A stretch of 64,000 nucleotides of DNA from Brachypodius melanocephalos. Lineage: Eukaryota > Chordata > Aves > Passeriformes > Pycnonotidae. Shown here in pieces: positions 35,402 through 50,400 of this stretch. How positions within the stretch are numbered: the first letter of the stretch is position 1; every line of letters begins with the position of its first letter. Under the pieces are notes generated by a model. The model made no database searches, was not told the DNA's origin, and saw only the letters and a list, made by a program, of their open reading frames with translations. The stretch lies in NCBI GenBank assembly GCA_013398615.1, contig VZSR01000245.1:1881234-1945233 (forward strand). Reading direction: 5' to 3'. The translations under genes and the position numbers were made by a program.

Positions 35402-38400
35402 TGTTTGTTAGCTATTCCAAGGTAAGCAGAAAATAAACAATAACAGAAGTGGCTCTGGCAAGTTGCAAATGAGTTCAGTGCTTAGCATTCACTACATTGA
35501 TGCCTTCCCCAGGTGGAATGGGAAATGAAGGATGAGTGATGGGTTTGTGTGGCGGGTAGGGCAAGGGAAAGGACAGGGCTTGCTACAGATAAAACTTTTC
35601 TTTTAGAAATTCAGAAAGAGTTCTGCACACTGACCATTACAGCCCTGCCACACCATGTGAAATGAAGGTTTAGAGATTGCTCAGTGAATCTCATGAAGAC
35701 GACTCTCAATCTTAAAAGGACTAAACACAGGGAGAAATGATCTTGTGTGCAAGATACCCTGGTGTACCCTGGCACCCCTCATTCACAAACAACCCTTAGG
35801 CACGTGCTGCTCTTCTGCCAAGGTGCCCACTCAGCATCACAGATCTATAGAAAAATGTTTGAGAAACGGCAGGAGCAAACCTGGGACTGGCTGCAGAGTC
35901 GGGGGTACAAATGAGTGAAATAAAAGAGACCACGATGAGATTCAAAATGTAGGCCAAGCCTATTCAGCTCCTGCAATCAAGTGTTTACCGTGTGCTGCAG
36001 CATCATTCTGCTCCCATCCTCTTCCCCTTCATTCTGAACAATGCAACACTTCAATCTCCTTTAAATTCAAGGACACCCAGTCCCCGAGTGCCCCTCTCAC
36101 CAGCGCTGAATAGCAAAACAAACCTGCCCTGCCTTAACAGCCTCTCGGCTTACGTCAGTGATGCAGAACATATTGCTTCAAATGCATTCTCTTCTAGGGG
36201 TGCCATCCATCCATGCTGACAAGAAATAGAGCGTTCCTTGCCTTTATCGTGTCTGAGAGAGGGGAATGTGTGAAGCAAAGCTGAATGTGTGAAATGCAAA
36301 TGCAAGCCGCTACATTCCAGTCATACATATCCTACATCGTCTAGGAGCATTGCAGGGCTGTGGCTTGGGGATGCTGATCCCCCCAACAGATGGCACATCA
36401 GCCCTGCCCACGTAGGAAACACACATTTCTGAAAAAGCCAAAGGCTGGAGCAACATGAAGCATGTGAGGGGGGCAGAGCCATCCCTCCCATCCACAGTCT
36501 TGCACACCCAGGCTGGGATCACAATGGAAGCTAAAGCAGCCCCATCCCAGGTGTTCTGTCAAAGATGATACCTGCTGTAAGATTAAAAAGAAATTATGAT
36601 AATAAAAGGGATTCTTGGCGGGGTTTAAATGGAAAAACCTTTTTTTAACACACTGTTTGGTATTTACAGTAGAATGTGGAGATTTGCATCCACACTTGCT
36701 TTACACACAAACACTTCTGCATATTCATGTACTGCATGAAGTCCATATACAAGAACAGTTTGCCACACCTAGGCAAGGTAGATACACACAAATATAGCTG
36801 ATGTCACAACAGTTCTATTGAGATACCTCGTTTTGGGCCAGTCTGGCTATTTCTCAATAATAAATAAACCGTAACAAAGCCTTGTTCTTGCTTAACTACA
36901 TGCATGGGGCATGGCATCACTGCATATGTTCAAAGCAAAACAACAAAAAATCATGACTGAACTGAACCACTGATAAAACCTTGGAGTTATGAAAGTCCTA
37001 ATCTGAACCAGCTCGTTTTTCTAGATATTTCCAGTTGATGACTTTATTATAATGCATTCTCTCTTTCCCAAAAGATTTTGAAAACACTACTAAGTCCTGT
37101 GTATGACTTCAATACAAAGACATCATGAATCACCTGAGAAGACACTGCAGAACAGCCTGGACTCCTTGCTGGGACCCACTCATATCCAGACAAACACTGA
37201 GGCAACAGCAGCATCAAGAGGTAGCCCTGGGGACATGGTCTGTTCTTCTGGAAGGCACTAGAGTCTCTTTGGAAAACAGGTTTCCATGCATGAACAAGCC
37301 ATTCCAGGAGTGGCAGGAGCTATGCACTGAGTTCACATCTTATCCCAGGGTGCTGTGGCACTGCCTGTGCTCCAGCTAGAGCCTGTCCCACAGCTGGAGC
37401 AGCTGCATGGCCTCTCCCCCTTCCACATGCCCTGCTGCTGCAGGGACACTGTAAAACACGCTGTCCCTGAGTGATGGCAGCAGAGATTGCCACAGAGCCT
37501 GAGGCAATTTGATATCTTTGTGGCATTTTTGCTGTCAGACTTATTTGAAATTGGTTGGTATAGTTGAAAAGCCCAAAAGGGGGAATAGCTGGGAGTTAAC
37601 ACATCTGTAGCATGAGTATCTAGATTGAGTTTCCTTGAGAAACTCAGCAATAGTACCACTATGATCACTGAAGAAATTTTGTGAAGATAACTTAATTATG
37701 TTAAGGTATTTGGGGATTCAAGCATTTTGCTGGGGACAACCTGACAAATGTCAGTCATTTTTATCCATTGGATAATATTATATTTAGTTGGTGAACGAGA
37801 AGAAAGAAAAATGAATGACATTGTCAGTGCTTTCAGAAATTTTTCTGTGATATGTTTAAAGTACTTAGTGCATGGAGAGCCAAGAAACCTGGTGCAACCT
37901 TGCAATTTATAAACAACCAGTAAGAAACAGCAGATGAAAAGGCCAGTCCTGGCAGAAGATCCAGAGCCTTCTGACAGAGCTGACATGATTGATTTTGCCA
38001 CAGAGGGTTGGTGAGGTCTTTCTTACTATTTCTTACTCTGAGCTGCAAGAATTACAGTGCCCAGCAATGTGCCTGTGATGTATTTTCTGCACAACTTCAG
38101 TTTGACCAGTCCCAGAATTCCTTCCACAGGCATACTAATCAAGCATGACAATAATTTTATTACTAAAACCTGCTTTCCTCATAGATGACAAAAAACCCCC
38201 AACCACCCTACAATATTGCCAATCAAACGTGTGATCACTTTTTTGATTTCCCAATGTTGTTAATTCCCAGTGCCTTGGCCTGTTTGTATCCTTTTGGGTG
38301 CTGAGCTATCAAAGGAAGGCCAAGAGGCAGGACACAGTCTTAGAACTACACTGCAAGTAGAAAAATGGGTGTCAAATTCAAACCTTTAAGGAAAGCTCTT

Positions 38401-41400
38401 TCATCTACAACATAAAATGAACAGGACAGGACACTTCCCTTCCAAATTTTTTACTGATTTGTATCTGGTCTGAACTGAAGTTAACCGAGGAAAGCCTTGC
38501 ACTGTCTCGCCTGGGTTAGTGCTGTCTATCCCAAACACTTCTGTTTATAAACAAAATTTATCCTGTTTTCACAATGAAGTTGATTCCTGAAATCCAATTA
38601 AAATGTAATCAAGGGGAAAAAAAACTCATCCTCATTGTTGTGGTTTGACACTGGCCAAACACCAGGCACCCAGGAGAGCCCTGTGCTTGCCCTCTGCTGC
38701 TACATCATGCTTGCATTACCCCACATCCCTGGAGCACAGCACCTCCCCAAAGACAGCAGAGCCGCAAAGGTTCTGAAATGATCAAACAAATACAAATAAA
38801 GGTTTTTAAAAACCAGAAGCAAACAAACAAGGAAACCACACCCCTTTAGGATGCTGGGTTGGGCTGCTCCTCAGCACTGGGGACAGCAGTGCAGGAAGGA
38901 TTTAAGGAGCTCTTCAGGAGTCAGCACATGGCTGGGCAGGCCAATTAGCCTTGGCACAGAGCCAGTGATGCCAGAGCCAGGGTAATTTTCAATACAAATG
39001 GAAACACAATGCAGGAAGCCACAACCCATCTGTATGAAAAGTTAGGTCTGCAGAGTTTATTAGTCTGGGCTCCTGGCCACAAGAAAATACCTAATTTGTT
39101 TCTGGACTGCAGCTAGCCCTGGAAACCACACAGGAGGCTTTTGCAGTAGCTTACATAAGGTGAGATGTCACCTTTTTATCCTCTGTTATATATATCTTTA
39201 AGCAGTTTTGCACCAGTAGCTTTCATGATGCTTAATTAGTGCAGATAAATAAAGGATGAGGTGGTCAAGCATTTCTTACATTTATTCTTGCATAGATGAG
39301 CTGTAATTTAACTGTAATCATGCAAAAAGACCTGTGTGCAGCCTGACAAAGAGCTGGACCCCCATGGCTCCCCAGGCTGGGCAGCCCATCCCAGGCTGGA
39401 GTGCAGGAGCACAGGGAGTCAGACAAGGATGCTCCACGGGCCCAGGGGCAGAGGAGGCCAGGCTGCTGTGCACCACATCTGGGCTGGAGAAACCCATGCC
39501 AGGAGCAGAGGGGTTGTGCCACAGGGAGCCCAGGGTGCCCACAGCAACCACAGTCACACCAGAGCACAGGGCCCTCTTTTATATGGCCTCGAAATAAGCT
39601 ACAGAAAGGCAAAAGGGGGGTTAGTCAACATCCTGCCACGATTCTGGGAAAGAGAGCACAGTCCAGGTTTGCATCTCCTTTCCATCAGTGTGCTGGGAAG
39701 GTGCAGAAAGGATTCAGAGCAGCCTGGCCTTGAAGGGATGAGACCCAGGTTTTGCTGTCATGGAACATTAAAGCATTGGGCTCCTGTTGCAGGTGAAGGT
39801 ACAAGTTAGGAACCACATTGCTCAGTCCTGACAGGACCGTGGCACTTTTAAACAAGACCAGAAGCAAGATTTCAGATACCAGGGAAGCTTCAATGTCAGA
39901 AATACAGGTACCCTCTAATTTGTGCCCATCAAGGGCTGAGCACCTGCTCAGTGTGCATTTGGAGGAGCACAGTTTAACAGGTGGAGGTGCTCACAGTGGG
40001 ACTGAGGTGTACAGGAAACCTGGCAGTACATCCAATACATCTGCAAATTCATCCTCGTGCAAGCCACTTGCTCAAAGTTCATTTTTAACCTCAAACCCTC
40101 CAATATCTGCCCGTAGTAGAATTTGAATGTCATCATCGTAATAAAAGACACAAAAACCAAACTGAAAAACCGCAACCAAAAAACTGAACACGTGAACTGC
40201 AAAAATGTGCGTTCTGCTTTTCCTGTGTGAAATCTGGACACTTTGTGAGTTTATGTGTTCCAGCCAGCTGTGCAACAGAAGTGCCAGCAGACACACAACC
40301 CCCAGCTCCACAGTGTGGGCATTCTCAATCCAGCAGCAGCAATCTGGAAGCAGGGCAGTGGCAGCAGACTCCATGCACTCACAAACAAGTTGGCACCACT
40401 GATGGTATTTTAGAAAATGTTCCTTCAAATATCCCTTGCAGTTCCTGCTCTCTCCTTACAGGTGCAGTCTGTGCCAGGTCCATGGTGCTGTGTGGGTGGT
40501 GACCCCGTTCTGATGCTGTGGGGCCTGGAGCTCCCTGGGGAGGCTGGATGGCAGCAGGATGGGGCACACCTTCTGCTGCCCCTCTCCACAGCCCTTCCCA
40601 CTCAGCCTTGCCTGAATTCCCCAAGCTGCTGGTCTCCACTCACAGCCCCATCCATGACTCCAGGCTGATGGGGCCAGAACAGTCGCTGCTTTCCTACAGA
40701 AATGGGTGCAAGGAGACTTTTTTCCACCAGAGAAATATTGCACTTTTTTCAGACTCTGCTTCTAAGGGAAAGCATGCTTAAAGCTGTAAAAAGTGCTAAG
40801 CAGTATCCCAGGTTACCTTTTAACAGGAGAGCATTACCCTCCTCTTTCACCCTTCTCTTAGAGCACCTAAAATTACCACTGTCTGTTGTGCAGCAAGACA
40901 GAAAACCTGTCTCTGACATGGTGATGGACTGGATTACTGCACTGACTTTTATCTGCATCAACAGGCTCCATGTATATCAGGACACAGTTTAAAAGGAATG
41001 ATCATCTTTTTAATAGATCACATACTGAGTCACAAGCTACATATTCAACAGAAAATCAAGCTAATTGCTCACTTCTTCTGAGATATCCCTGAAGGATAAT
41101 CGACATCTGCAGAGCTGTTTCTTAGTTGGAAACTAAATAATTAAGCTGAAGAAATGCATTTCTCTTTCAAGTTTCTCTCTGTATTTTCTTTTATTCTTCT
41201 TTGTACCAAATACATCACAATGAACATAAGCTATTGACTTTAATTAAAAATTAAAATTAGCTCTAGTTTTGTTTTGTTAAATCCACAGCTGAGAAACAAA
41301 AGAGACTATCAAGACAGAAGGAGAAAACAGTCCAACCTTTCTGCCGGTTCCCATCCCCACACACTTACCCAGCAGATTGTACACAGGCCACGCATCATCT

Positions 41401-44400
41401 TCTTCCTGCATGTAGCTCAGGAGTCCTCAGCAGGATTTACTGCACTTGGAATTCAGCTTACAACCACAGCTCTGTGGAATATAAATAAAGAAATGGACAG
41501 TACTACAACGTGATAGATTTGTGAATCCCCCAAATTTGATAGGAATCTTCTTTATTAATTTAACCTATTACTGGCTAATTGCTTATGTACTGTAAATCTG
41601 CAGAGGTCAATCACCAAACAATAAGAAGGTATGAAACACTAACAAGTCCTAATACAGTAAGAATGTAAATCAATAGCCTAAATGAAGCCTTCTATTGCCA
41701 ATGATGCATGAAAATGTATTATTGTCAGGGACTACAAGCATGGGTTTCACTGAAAGCAATAAAATAAAAAGCCATGTCTTTTGAGAGGAAGGCAGTATAA
41801 ACAGCATCTGTAAATACTGACTGTGCAGTGAACTTTTCCAAAAGGGCAGCTTCAAGAACAGGCCCTTTCACTGAAAGGTACCTTCCTGCACAAAAAGTAA
41901 AAGGAAAAAGGTGCTGATACAATAAAGAAACACTTGACGAAGACTAACTCTGAACTACAAGGATGTAACAGAAGAACAAGTTTCATACATGAAATACTGC
42001 ATTTAAAACATATGTAAATAACTACCTGTACACACTAAACTTTAGAGCTGTTCATAAACCTGCAGCCTCACTCCAGAGAGAATCCTACAGCTAACTCCAT
42101 TCAAACCACTGTGCAAGAGGACAGAGTTACTGCAGATGTGCACAGCTGTGGAGGAAGCAGACCCCTCACCTGGAACTTGCTGCACTGTATTGCTGAATAC
42201 TCATTTAGAAAATTCCTGCCTTCTGGAGTTCCTAACTGGTTCAGATGAGGGTTAAGGAAAAAGACTATTTTTAAACCAGCTCTGAATTCTAAGAGGATGC
42301 TGAGTAGTGTTGTGTTTGTGGGAGCAATTCAGCTTTATTAAGCAGCCTGCCACGGACTGGGTGAGCTCAGAGAAGCCTCGTGCAGTGCGTTGCAGCAGTG
42401 GAAGTCAACCAGTCTAGAACCTGATTACTGAGAGCTGGGCTCACACACTGCAAGGAAGGCTGTCATCCCCCAGGCAGACATCCCACTTCACCTCTGATAC
42501 TATCAGAGGAATTTCTCATGGCAGCAGAGATTTGGCAAATACACTTCTCAAAATATTGTTGCGTTTCTCCATTTTCATTAAAATTCTATGCCAAACTGCC
42601 AATTGTGAGGGTCATTTCACTTCCATGGCATTGTCAGAATATATTTCACAAGCAACGTAGACAGCACTGACTGTGAAATCTGTATTTTTTTTATTTTCCT
42701 GCTGGTAAGAAAATAGAACGCTTAAAATCAGTTGGGAACCTGAAGAGTTAGACCTGCTACAGGCAGGTCTAAATTGTTATTATAAAAAGGTCCATTAGCA
42801 GGTTTGATCTGAGCAAGGAGGGTGTGCTAGTTTACCAGATTAGTGTGATTTCTTCCCAACCAAAGTCTGCTCATGAATTGTAGCAGTATTGAATTAAAGG
42901 AATCTGGTTTGAAGGCCAGGCATGGATACTGGAAACAGTCAAATAATAATCGACTCTTACGGTTTAGGCAGAAAAAAAGGAAGCATTATCCTTTCTGAAC
43001 ATTTCCTTCCTCTTTACATCTTCAGATACTCTGCTTTTGCTAAGGTCATTGCATGAATTTAAGATACACCATTCTGGAAACTAAATTAGCTCTCATTTAC
43101 TGGGAAGTTGAATGCAGCCAGACTAATGGTGGTGCAAATATAATTGGTTCCCAACATGTGTCAGTGTGTATACTCCTTAAGCCACGGAAAAGATGCATTA
43201 TGGGACTAATTTTTAAATGTTAATGGATATTGGATGTTTGCCAGACACCCAGCTGTGCACAAAACATTGAGATGGTAAATAGCTCTTGATCTGTTTAGAA
43301 ACAAATTATAATGGCTGTTTGGATTCCACATGACTGAAGGCATGGTAACCAGCACAGGCTCACAGGCTGACCCTATTAACTGCACTAAGGGGAATGCACT
43401 GATTTTTAAAATCAAAATAAGAGACATAAAATAAAGCTATTAAGATGCCATTTAAATTATTTTAGATTAATATTAAACAAACAACATCTCAACAACAACC
43501 CATAGCACCTGTTACCACTGGCTACATGAGCTAACTTACTTAGGGGACTTATTTTTTGCTAGGTTTCTTTGGGAGGATGTAACAAGAAATGCTTTGATCA
43601 CACAATTAATTTGATTCAAAGGCTGAGGTCTGAGTGAAAACTTACCTGCAGTTATAGAATAAAATCTCTCCTGCCACACATCAACAATGGGTCTCAGTTA
43701 GATGCACCAAGGAATAGGATCTCTCTTCATTTGATATGTAATTTTACATATCCTAGTTTTAATTTAAGGTCTACAAATATCAGTATTTGCAGGAAATTCC
43801 CTACTTGAAATGTCTTACTAATTATATTTATTTGGTCAGCAGAGCCCAACAGGGAATTTTTAATCAGCTGGATTAGGTGCTTTTGATTACTATACCATAG
43901 CATTAGCAGCACCGTTTTGCAAGTGAAAAATACACTAATTGCCAGCAACACAGGAGAGCTCTTTTCCATAAACCTGTGTGTTCAGCAGTTTGAGACTCCT
44001 TTTCACAAATAAGACTGTCACATGTATATTAGGAGAGCTTCCCCCTTTAGGATTTTGCTGATGAGTTTGAAAAATTCTGGGAAAAAGCCTTCATGTCTAG
44101 TCCATACCAAAATTTCACCATAAATCCCCACAAAAACCAGTAGGCAATTCCAAGCAGAAGAGTACAGTTTCATTGGATCAACAGGGAATGACTCAGGACT
44201 GCCCAAGAGCTGACTGTGCACTGTCATTAAATCACAGACTGTCAACAATGCAAAATTTGTACTCCCCAAGCAACTTTGCAGCTTTGTATCTTGAATTGGT
44301 TCTTCTTAGCATCCATCCTGCAGGTTGGTTTTTAACTGGGTGCTTTCTGCTAATTTTGGTCCCTTACATAGCTCATCCTCTAGGGTCAGAAATGCGCTGA

Positions 44401-47115
44401 TGTATTAGGAAAGGAAGCCTGAGAGTCGCTTCTCAGAGTTCTTCAAAATTAATTTTCTCTTTCTCAAAAGAATTTTGCTTCCTCCAGGTGTGGAACATGT
44501 ATGAAAAGAAAAGCATCCTGACCATTAGGCAATGTGCTATTCTTAGAGGCACCATCAAAACCTGTCAAGGGAGGATATTTTCCCCTGACAGCTCAAAAGT
44601 CTTGATCCATTCTTGCAGAGTAAGTACAGATCTTGGAAAAACGTTATCCCTACTGCCAATTTCAAGTGACAAGAAAATGAGATGATAAAACACAAAAAAC
44701 AAAGCACACACCTCGACATTCTGCCAGCCCACAGGGGCCAAGAGGGCACTGCTGCCATCGTCAGCCTGCACAGCCCTGAGCACATCATTTCAGTGGCATC
44801 AGGACACCACAGCAGAGGAGTTTTGCTCTCCTGAATAGTCCAGGCACTACCAGGGTAGGAATCACACAACTTCACCTTCTCCCTGCCAGCAGGATATGAG
44901 AAAGTCTCAGCACTGTCTGCAGCTACAGGAATACTGCTGAAGAGTCTGGGTTGAGCATGTGAGCTTTGGTAGGGAACTGGTGCTGGGAGAGGGCAGTGAG
45001 GTGGTAACCAGCTCTCCTCTGAGCTTCAGGAGGGAGGACTTTATGCCCCTGATGCTGCCCTGAGAAGCTCTGCTGTGCTGCCAGCTCATGCTGCCCCGAC
45101 CAATGTCAACAGCAAATCACAACGAGATGGAGTGCCACAAGAGCAAAATGGGTGAAAACAACCTTGTTGCTCATTCCTCATCCTGGCTGGAGGTTTAGGA
45201 GTGTGCCCACAGCCACATGGATTTCACACCTTGATAATGTGATAACATCATCCACACCAGCTGCAGGCAGGCAAACTGGAAGTTCCCTTTCCTAGTAAAT
45301 CACTGACTCAACATCAGAATTCAGACAGCACAACTACTTCAAGGATCAAGCTATAACTTCAGTTATGTTAGCATAAATCTGAAATAATTCTGCTAAGGCA
45401 GGAGAATGTATTCTTAATTTTCAAAAGCAAGTGAGAAGAGTCTGACCAGCAGCATTCAGGGTTTGAATGACCTACATACAAAGTGTGTTTTTGCAGATAC
45501 AGAGTAATTTCATTAGAGCACCCTGCAAAATCTTTTATTTGCATAACTTGTTTCCATTTCTTTTTAGTGTAATGAGATTTCATGATGAAAGCCAAATACA
45601 ATCTAGTATAGCAAAAGTGCATGTTACACTGATCCTAATAAGCCCAATGAAAATCAATAATGCTGCTAGTTCCCTGAAATCAGCCTACATAAGCTCCAAG
45701 CACCATGTTCTGCCTAGAGCAGAGTATTAGCAGCTTATATAAGACAGATATTTCCTAGTAGAAAATCTGAAAACAGCCACAGTTGAGAAAGAGAAAATGA
45801 ATCGCTGTTACAAATACCACCAAAAATTTGGAATCATTGCCTCCTGTCCTTAAGGGGTGGATAAAAGATCAGCTCCCTTCCCTTTCCATCCAGCCACCAG
45901 CTGTCCCAAAGCTCTGTGCTGGCTGCAGCCTGCACAAGGGGGAGTCCCCACACCCTGGCTTCTCTGTGCCCTGCAAAATTAAAAACAGCATTGTCCACCC
46001 ATTTGCTGAAAAAGGATGAGAGATTGTGCTCTGAGAGCTGAAGCTCCATTTTGGCTGGCATAGAAGTGAGGGTTATAATAACACTGGGGGAATCAAGCCC
46101 ACTGTATCAAGGAGTGGTATTAAAAATTCAGGCAACCTGATGCCATGAACTTTGCCAACGTGCATGTATCATCTATCAGATTTCACTCCTTTTGCTTGCA
46201 GCTTGCCTTGCATTCAGTAACGGGAAATGCTGAGCTGAGAGGGGAAGAGAGGGCAGGTCTGAAAGCAAAGACAAGAACATGCAAACGTCAGGAGACAGAA
46301 CCAGACAATTCCTCTATAAGTTATACAGTATATCTGAGAGCAATAGCCATCATCGTGGAGATTTTCACTCTGCATGTATTTCAAATAAAACCCTTCTTTG
46401 AAGTTTGCCTCTTCTTAAATAAGCTAAGAAATGTAGGAAGCTTAAAATATAATTTACATTGCATTAGCAGGCTATTTTTTATTTGCATAAGAAAACATTT
46501 CTCTGTAATGATCTACCTTATGAATGACCTGGGGAAATAATTTCAGGTTGCTTAAAAATGCAACCATTTGTTTCTTATTGGTGAGTTCAATTTCACTAAA
46601 AGTTATGGAGTGAGCAGCAATTTGCAATATTGGATAGCCAAAGGTGCGTAATTATTTCCAGTTTACCATTAAAATAATATTTAAATAATTCAGCATGCCG
46701 TTGCTTTTTTCTTTTAATGATGTACTATTAACAGGTTGGCAGATTTGCAAGAGCGAGGCATTTTATGAATTTTTTGAATTAGGAAATTCTTACAGAAGCA
46801 AATGTGAGCACAACCTTTTATTCCATGTAACGTTTGCATTGTAAAGTCTTCCCTCAGGACAAGAATAGATTGAATTTTTGCAAGTGTACAACTTCATGTA
46901 AGTAGCACATTTGTATTTATTTACCAAATGTGAGTGGGGTAATCCTGAATAAAATGATTGTATATAGGGACCAGGCATAGGCAGCATGTAGCAAAATGTG
47001 CCACGGGTACATCAGAGATGCACTTTGCCTTCCACGGGGGGATGGAGCACGGCTCCTTCTGCCTGGTTCAGAGGTTGTAACAGCTCCTGCCTGTACATCA
47101 CAGGTGTACAGTACT

Positions 47116-47129
47116 GTTGCTATGGAGAC
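47116..47129. promoter_or_regulatory. Imperfect RFX-type X-box beside the assembly gap
   Basis: GTTGCTATGGAGAC has a good left half-site and an acceptable right half (GGAGAC versus the usual GGYAAC). It lies 129 bases before the run of Ns, in sequence that is becoming G+C-richer. Motif evidence only. Confidence 0.3.
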
Positions 47130-47257
47130 GGGCTCAAATGAGCAGGAAATTTCGTTTTGATAAAGTTCTATTCTTGGGCAGAGGAAGAAGGCTCTATATT
47201 CAGCATCACATATGGCATTTTTTGTTTGGGACACACGTTCTGTAAACAACACCAGAC

Positions 47258-47357
47258 NNNNNNNNNNNNNNNNNNNNNNNNNNNNNNNNNNNNNNNNNNN
47301 NNNNNNNNNNNNNNNNNNNNNNNNNNNNNNNNNNNNNNNNNNNNNNNNNNNNNNNNN
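47258..47357. other. Assembly gap, exactly 100 N
   Basis: One hundred consecutive Ns, the conventional placeholder for a gap of unknown length. The left flank is ordinary sequence and the right flank starts with a GC-rich segment containing six C-runs. The real missing length cannot be known from this window. Confidence 0.99.
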
Positions 47358-47404
47358 GGATCCATCCCCGTACCAGGGCTGTCAGCACAGAGAGCAGCAC
47401 CCAG

Positions 47405-47435
47405 CCCGGCCCCGGCCCCATCCCCATCCCTGCCC
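47405..47435 (-). other. Dense G-quadruplex / i-motif tract beside the gap
   Basis: Six C-runs of 3-4 bases follow each other with two-base spacers (gg, gg, at, at, tg) on the + strand. The - strand therefore has six G-runs with two-base loops, a strong predicted quadruplex. It begins 48 bases after the N run. Confidence 0.75.
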
Positions 47436-50400
47436 TGCAACCACCGCCCAAAACCAGCGCCCCTGAGGCAGCTGCAAAGTGGGGAATTGGCAGCTGGAAT
47501 GCTTCGGGAAGTTTAGCTTCAGTAAAAAATATTAATATTTGTTAAACCAAGAAATCGACCTTTTTAAAATGAAAGATCTTCTCAGTGTGATAAATCGAAA
47601 TAGTGGTTTGAAAACAGTGAAATTAAATATTCCCACTCTTCCCAGTTCTCCACATACCAGGATTTATCAACCCTATCAATTCACAAGGCTGACAGAAATT
47701 TGCTAAGCAATTCCACAGATCAGAACCTGTGTTTTTCAGGAGAAAGAGGATTTGACTGAAAGCTGCCTCCCAATTCTCCTCAGTAAGGTGAAAGCAGAGG
47801 CAATATCACGGTGTGGAGAGCATCTGAAGCAGTCGCCTTTTCTTTTTTCTCAAACCCCCAGCCCCCAGTGGCACCTTCTGTCCCCAGGGACATGGCAGGG
47901 TGGGGATCCAGGCTGGGAACACTTTCCTCAACACCTGCCCAAGCCTTGCAAGCCTCCTCAAGCCAGTGTGTGCTCCACCCACAAAACCCCCAAATCTAAT
48001 TAAGGGCAAAGCCAGTGGAGGGGATTAAAGCAAAAGTCAGGGACCAACAGAGCTCTGGAGGTGGCACAGGGCTGCCAGAGGCCAACAGAGCCCCTTGCCC
48101 AAGGGCTGAGGGGAGAAAAGTTCACAGGTCCTTTGGCAAAGAAGGATCAGGAGGTATTTTTGGTGATGTTGCTTTGAGAGTGTTTTGTTGTTATTTTTGT
48201 TTGGTGACTTGTGGTGGGTTTTCTCCTCTTCGGTTTAAATCTCAGTATTTGAAAGCTCCTAGCTGTTTACACCTAGCAGCCTTGTGCAAACAGCCAATAT
48301 ATGAAGACCTTTCTGGGATCATGGGAATTTTCTCTGCTCTAATTTGTAACAAAAATAATTTAAATAATAAGGAATTCACTACTAATCTTAGACTTTATGC
48401 AATGCCTGGAAAGTACAGAGTATTAAAAGCCTTTTACCTCAGAAACACCTTTCCTTAATATAGCTAGTGTCTCACTCAAAAAGCCATGGTGAAACCAATT
48501 CTGCTTCTGGCATATATTAAGCACTAGTCATTGCTGGGAAGGCCTGTTGGCAAAACCGAGCCCTTAGATATCATATGTCTTTTCCTAAACTGTATCTTAA
48601 CTTTCATAAATAACCAATGAAGTGAAATCTCCTTTTGCACCTCAGTATTGTGTTCTTTTATTAAAAAAAATAATAAAATCTACTTTGTACCATAATAACA
48701 TCACTTGCCACAATTAAAGACAAGGATTAGCTCCTCCCCTGTCCCCTCCTGCACCAAGCACCTAGACTGCAGCAAGATAAAGGAAAGCCAAAGAAAATGA
48801 AAAATATAAATAGTTACACTGGTAAATCGAAATACTTACTGTCTTGGGTGGAAAACATGCTATTAAAAAAAAAAAATACCTGAGATAGTGTCAGGCAGTG
48901 TGACAATGAAGATGTCACTACTAAACAGGACTCTTCGGTCCCTTAGCTGTCAATAATTAATACATTATTTACACTTGCACATTCTCATTTCCCAGCTTTC
49001 AAGATTTCATTTACACTCTGATCCTTTGCTTAGCAGAAAACTTAACATCATTGCAACCTTCTTCTTCCTGACACTACACACCTATCAAAGAGAGGAAGAG
49101 AGGAGCATCTAATATGTGCATTTATTAAAGTAGAAAGCATTAGTTACTGGAAGAAGGGACAAATGCCAGTGTTTGCCACAATAAAATGGGAGAGAACCAA
49201 ATCGCTCCCAAAGAAAAATCAATTAAGAAACCATCTTAATAATACTATTTGTGGGGGTCCAGCATTTGCATGTTTTAGAGAAATGTAGCTGAATATTTCT
49301 AATTAAAACCCAAAGGAATTAGCAAAGTTATAAAAGCCACGCCACAAAGTGCAGACAACCTTATGTTAAAGATACATCATTTTGACCATCTGAAATTAAA
49401 ATATTCTGTTGGGTTGAAATGGTGTTTTCCTCATCATGCTGAGGAGATACAGCCATTCCTAGGAGAAACAATGTCAGATGGTCATATGAGATGTAAATCA
49501 CTGTTACATCACAGTGTACATAAATGTACATATTTATTTAGTATAAGGATATGCAGACTACCAGCATAAAATTTAACATATGTTAAAACTGTGCCATAAG
49601 CAAGGATTGCCAGAACATAAGATGACGGGGATGATCCTTTTGAAGTCAGTGCCAAGTTTCATGGTGAAGTTAATTTTTCTGTTTCAATAAACAAGTGTTC
49701 TGGGCCTATCCTGGCACACTTGGACCAGACAGTGGATGATCTTGAACTGAGAAAAACCACATAAATCTGTAATTTGGGTTCTCAGGAATTTTTTCTGTTG
49801 ACTTCAGTGGTTTTTGGTGTCAGTCCTCAGTGCAATCAGAAACTATTAGGAGTAATGGCAGCAATAATCCTACTCCAACTGAGGAAACGCTGGGAAAAGG
49901 AGAAACCTAGAGATGCATTCCCACATGCCAAAGAAGCTACTTTGCTATTTTTCGGTTGGATTGAGGTTTTGGTCATCATTTAGAAGACCTTCTCCTAAGT
50001 CTGTAGAAATGTGAAGCTGTGATGTTACTTTCTGGTAACTCTGCAGAAGGTGGCTGCATTGTCTCAGCCGAGCAGGCACTCACTCCAGCTGCAGTTTGTC
50101 TACACTGCCAAAATAACAGGGCTGCCTCAGGCACAAGAGATGATTTCTACAGCATGACAGGTTCAGAACCAACCCTCCCACTGGCTCCCTTGCTCTCTCC
50201 AGGCTCCTCTGCTGAGGGGTTGCCACAGTTCTTACACTCCTCTGTGGTGAAGATGGCATCATCTCAGTCATACAGAGGCCTGGCTGGATTTGGCACTTTC
50301 TGACATTTCATCTCAGGAACTGTAATGACAGAGAAAACACAGACACACTGGACAGCTTCTGCAAACTGCTGCACCATCTGCTTGGCCAAAAGGAGCACAG

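Larger units (their letters stand above)
30481..47257. other. Intergenic DNA without recognised genes
   Basis: A long AT-rich desert is broken by small G+C-richer patches at about 31650-31920, 33650-34130, 39340-39560, 40420-40680 and 45840-46000. None of the patches shows an exon with recognisable homology, a known repeat tail or an RNA gene. The one feature called separately is a C-rich G-quadruplex motif at 35369-35401. The block at 46540-46800 is AT-rich, with many homeodomain-like TAATTA words. Confidence 0.75.

Noticed and set aside
44735..44750. Another CTCF-like sequence (CCAAGAGGGCACT)
   Set aside because: The right half fits but the left half does not; such partial matches are common.
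46145..46540. 131-codon + strand open frame
   Set aside because: No homology seen and no codon bias; treated as accidental.
48015..48458. 147-codon open frame
   Set aside because: No family signature, no splice context, mixed composition; a chance open frame of this length is plausible in 64 kb.
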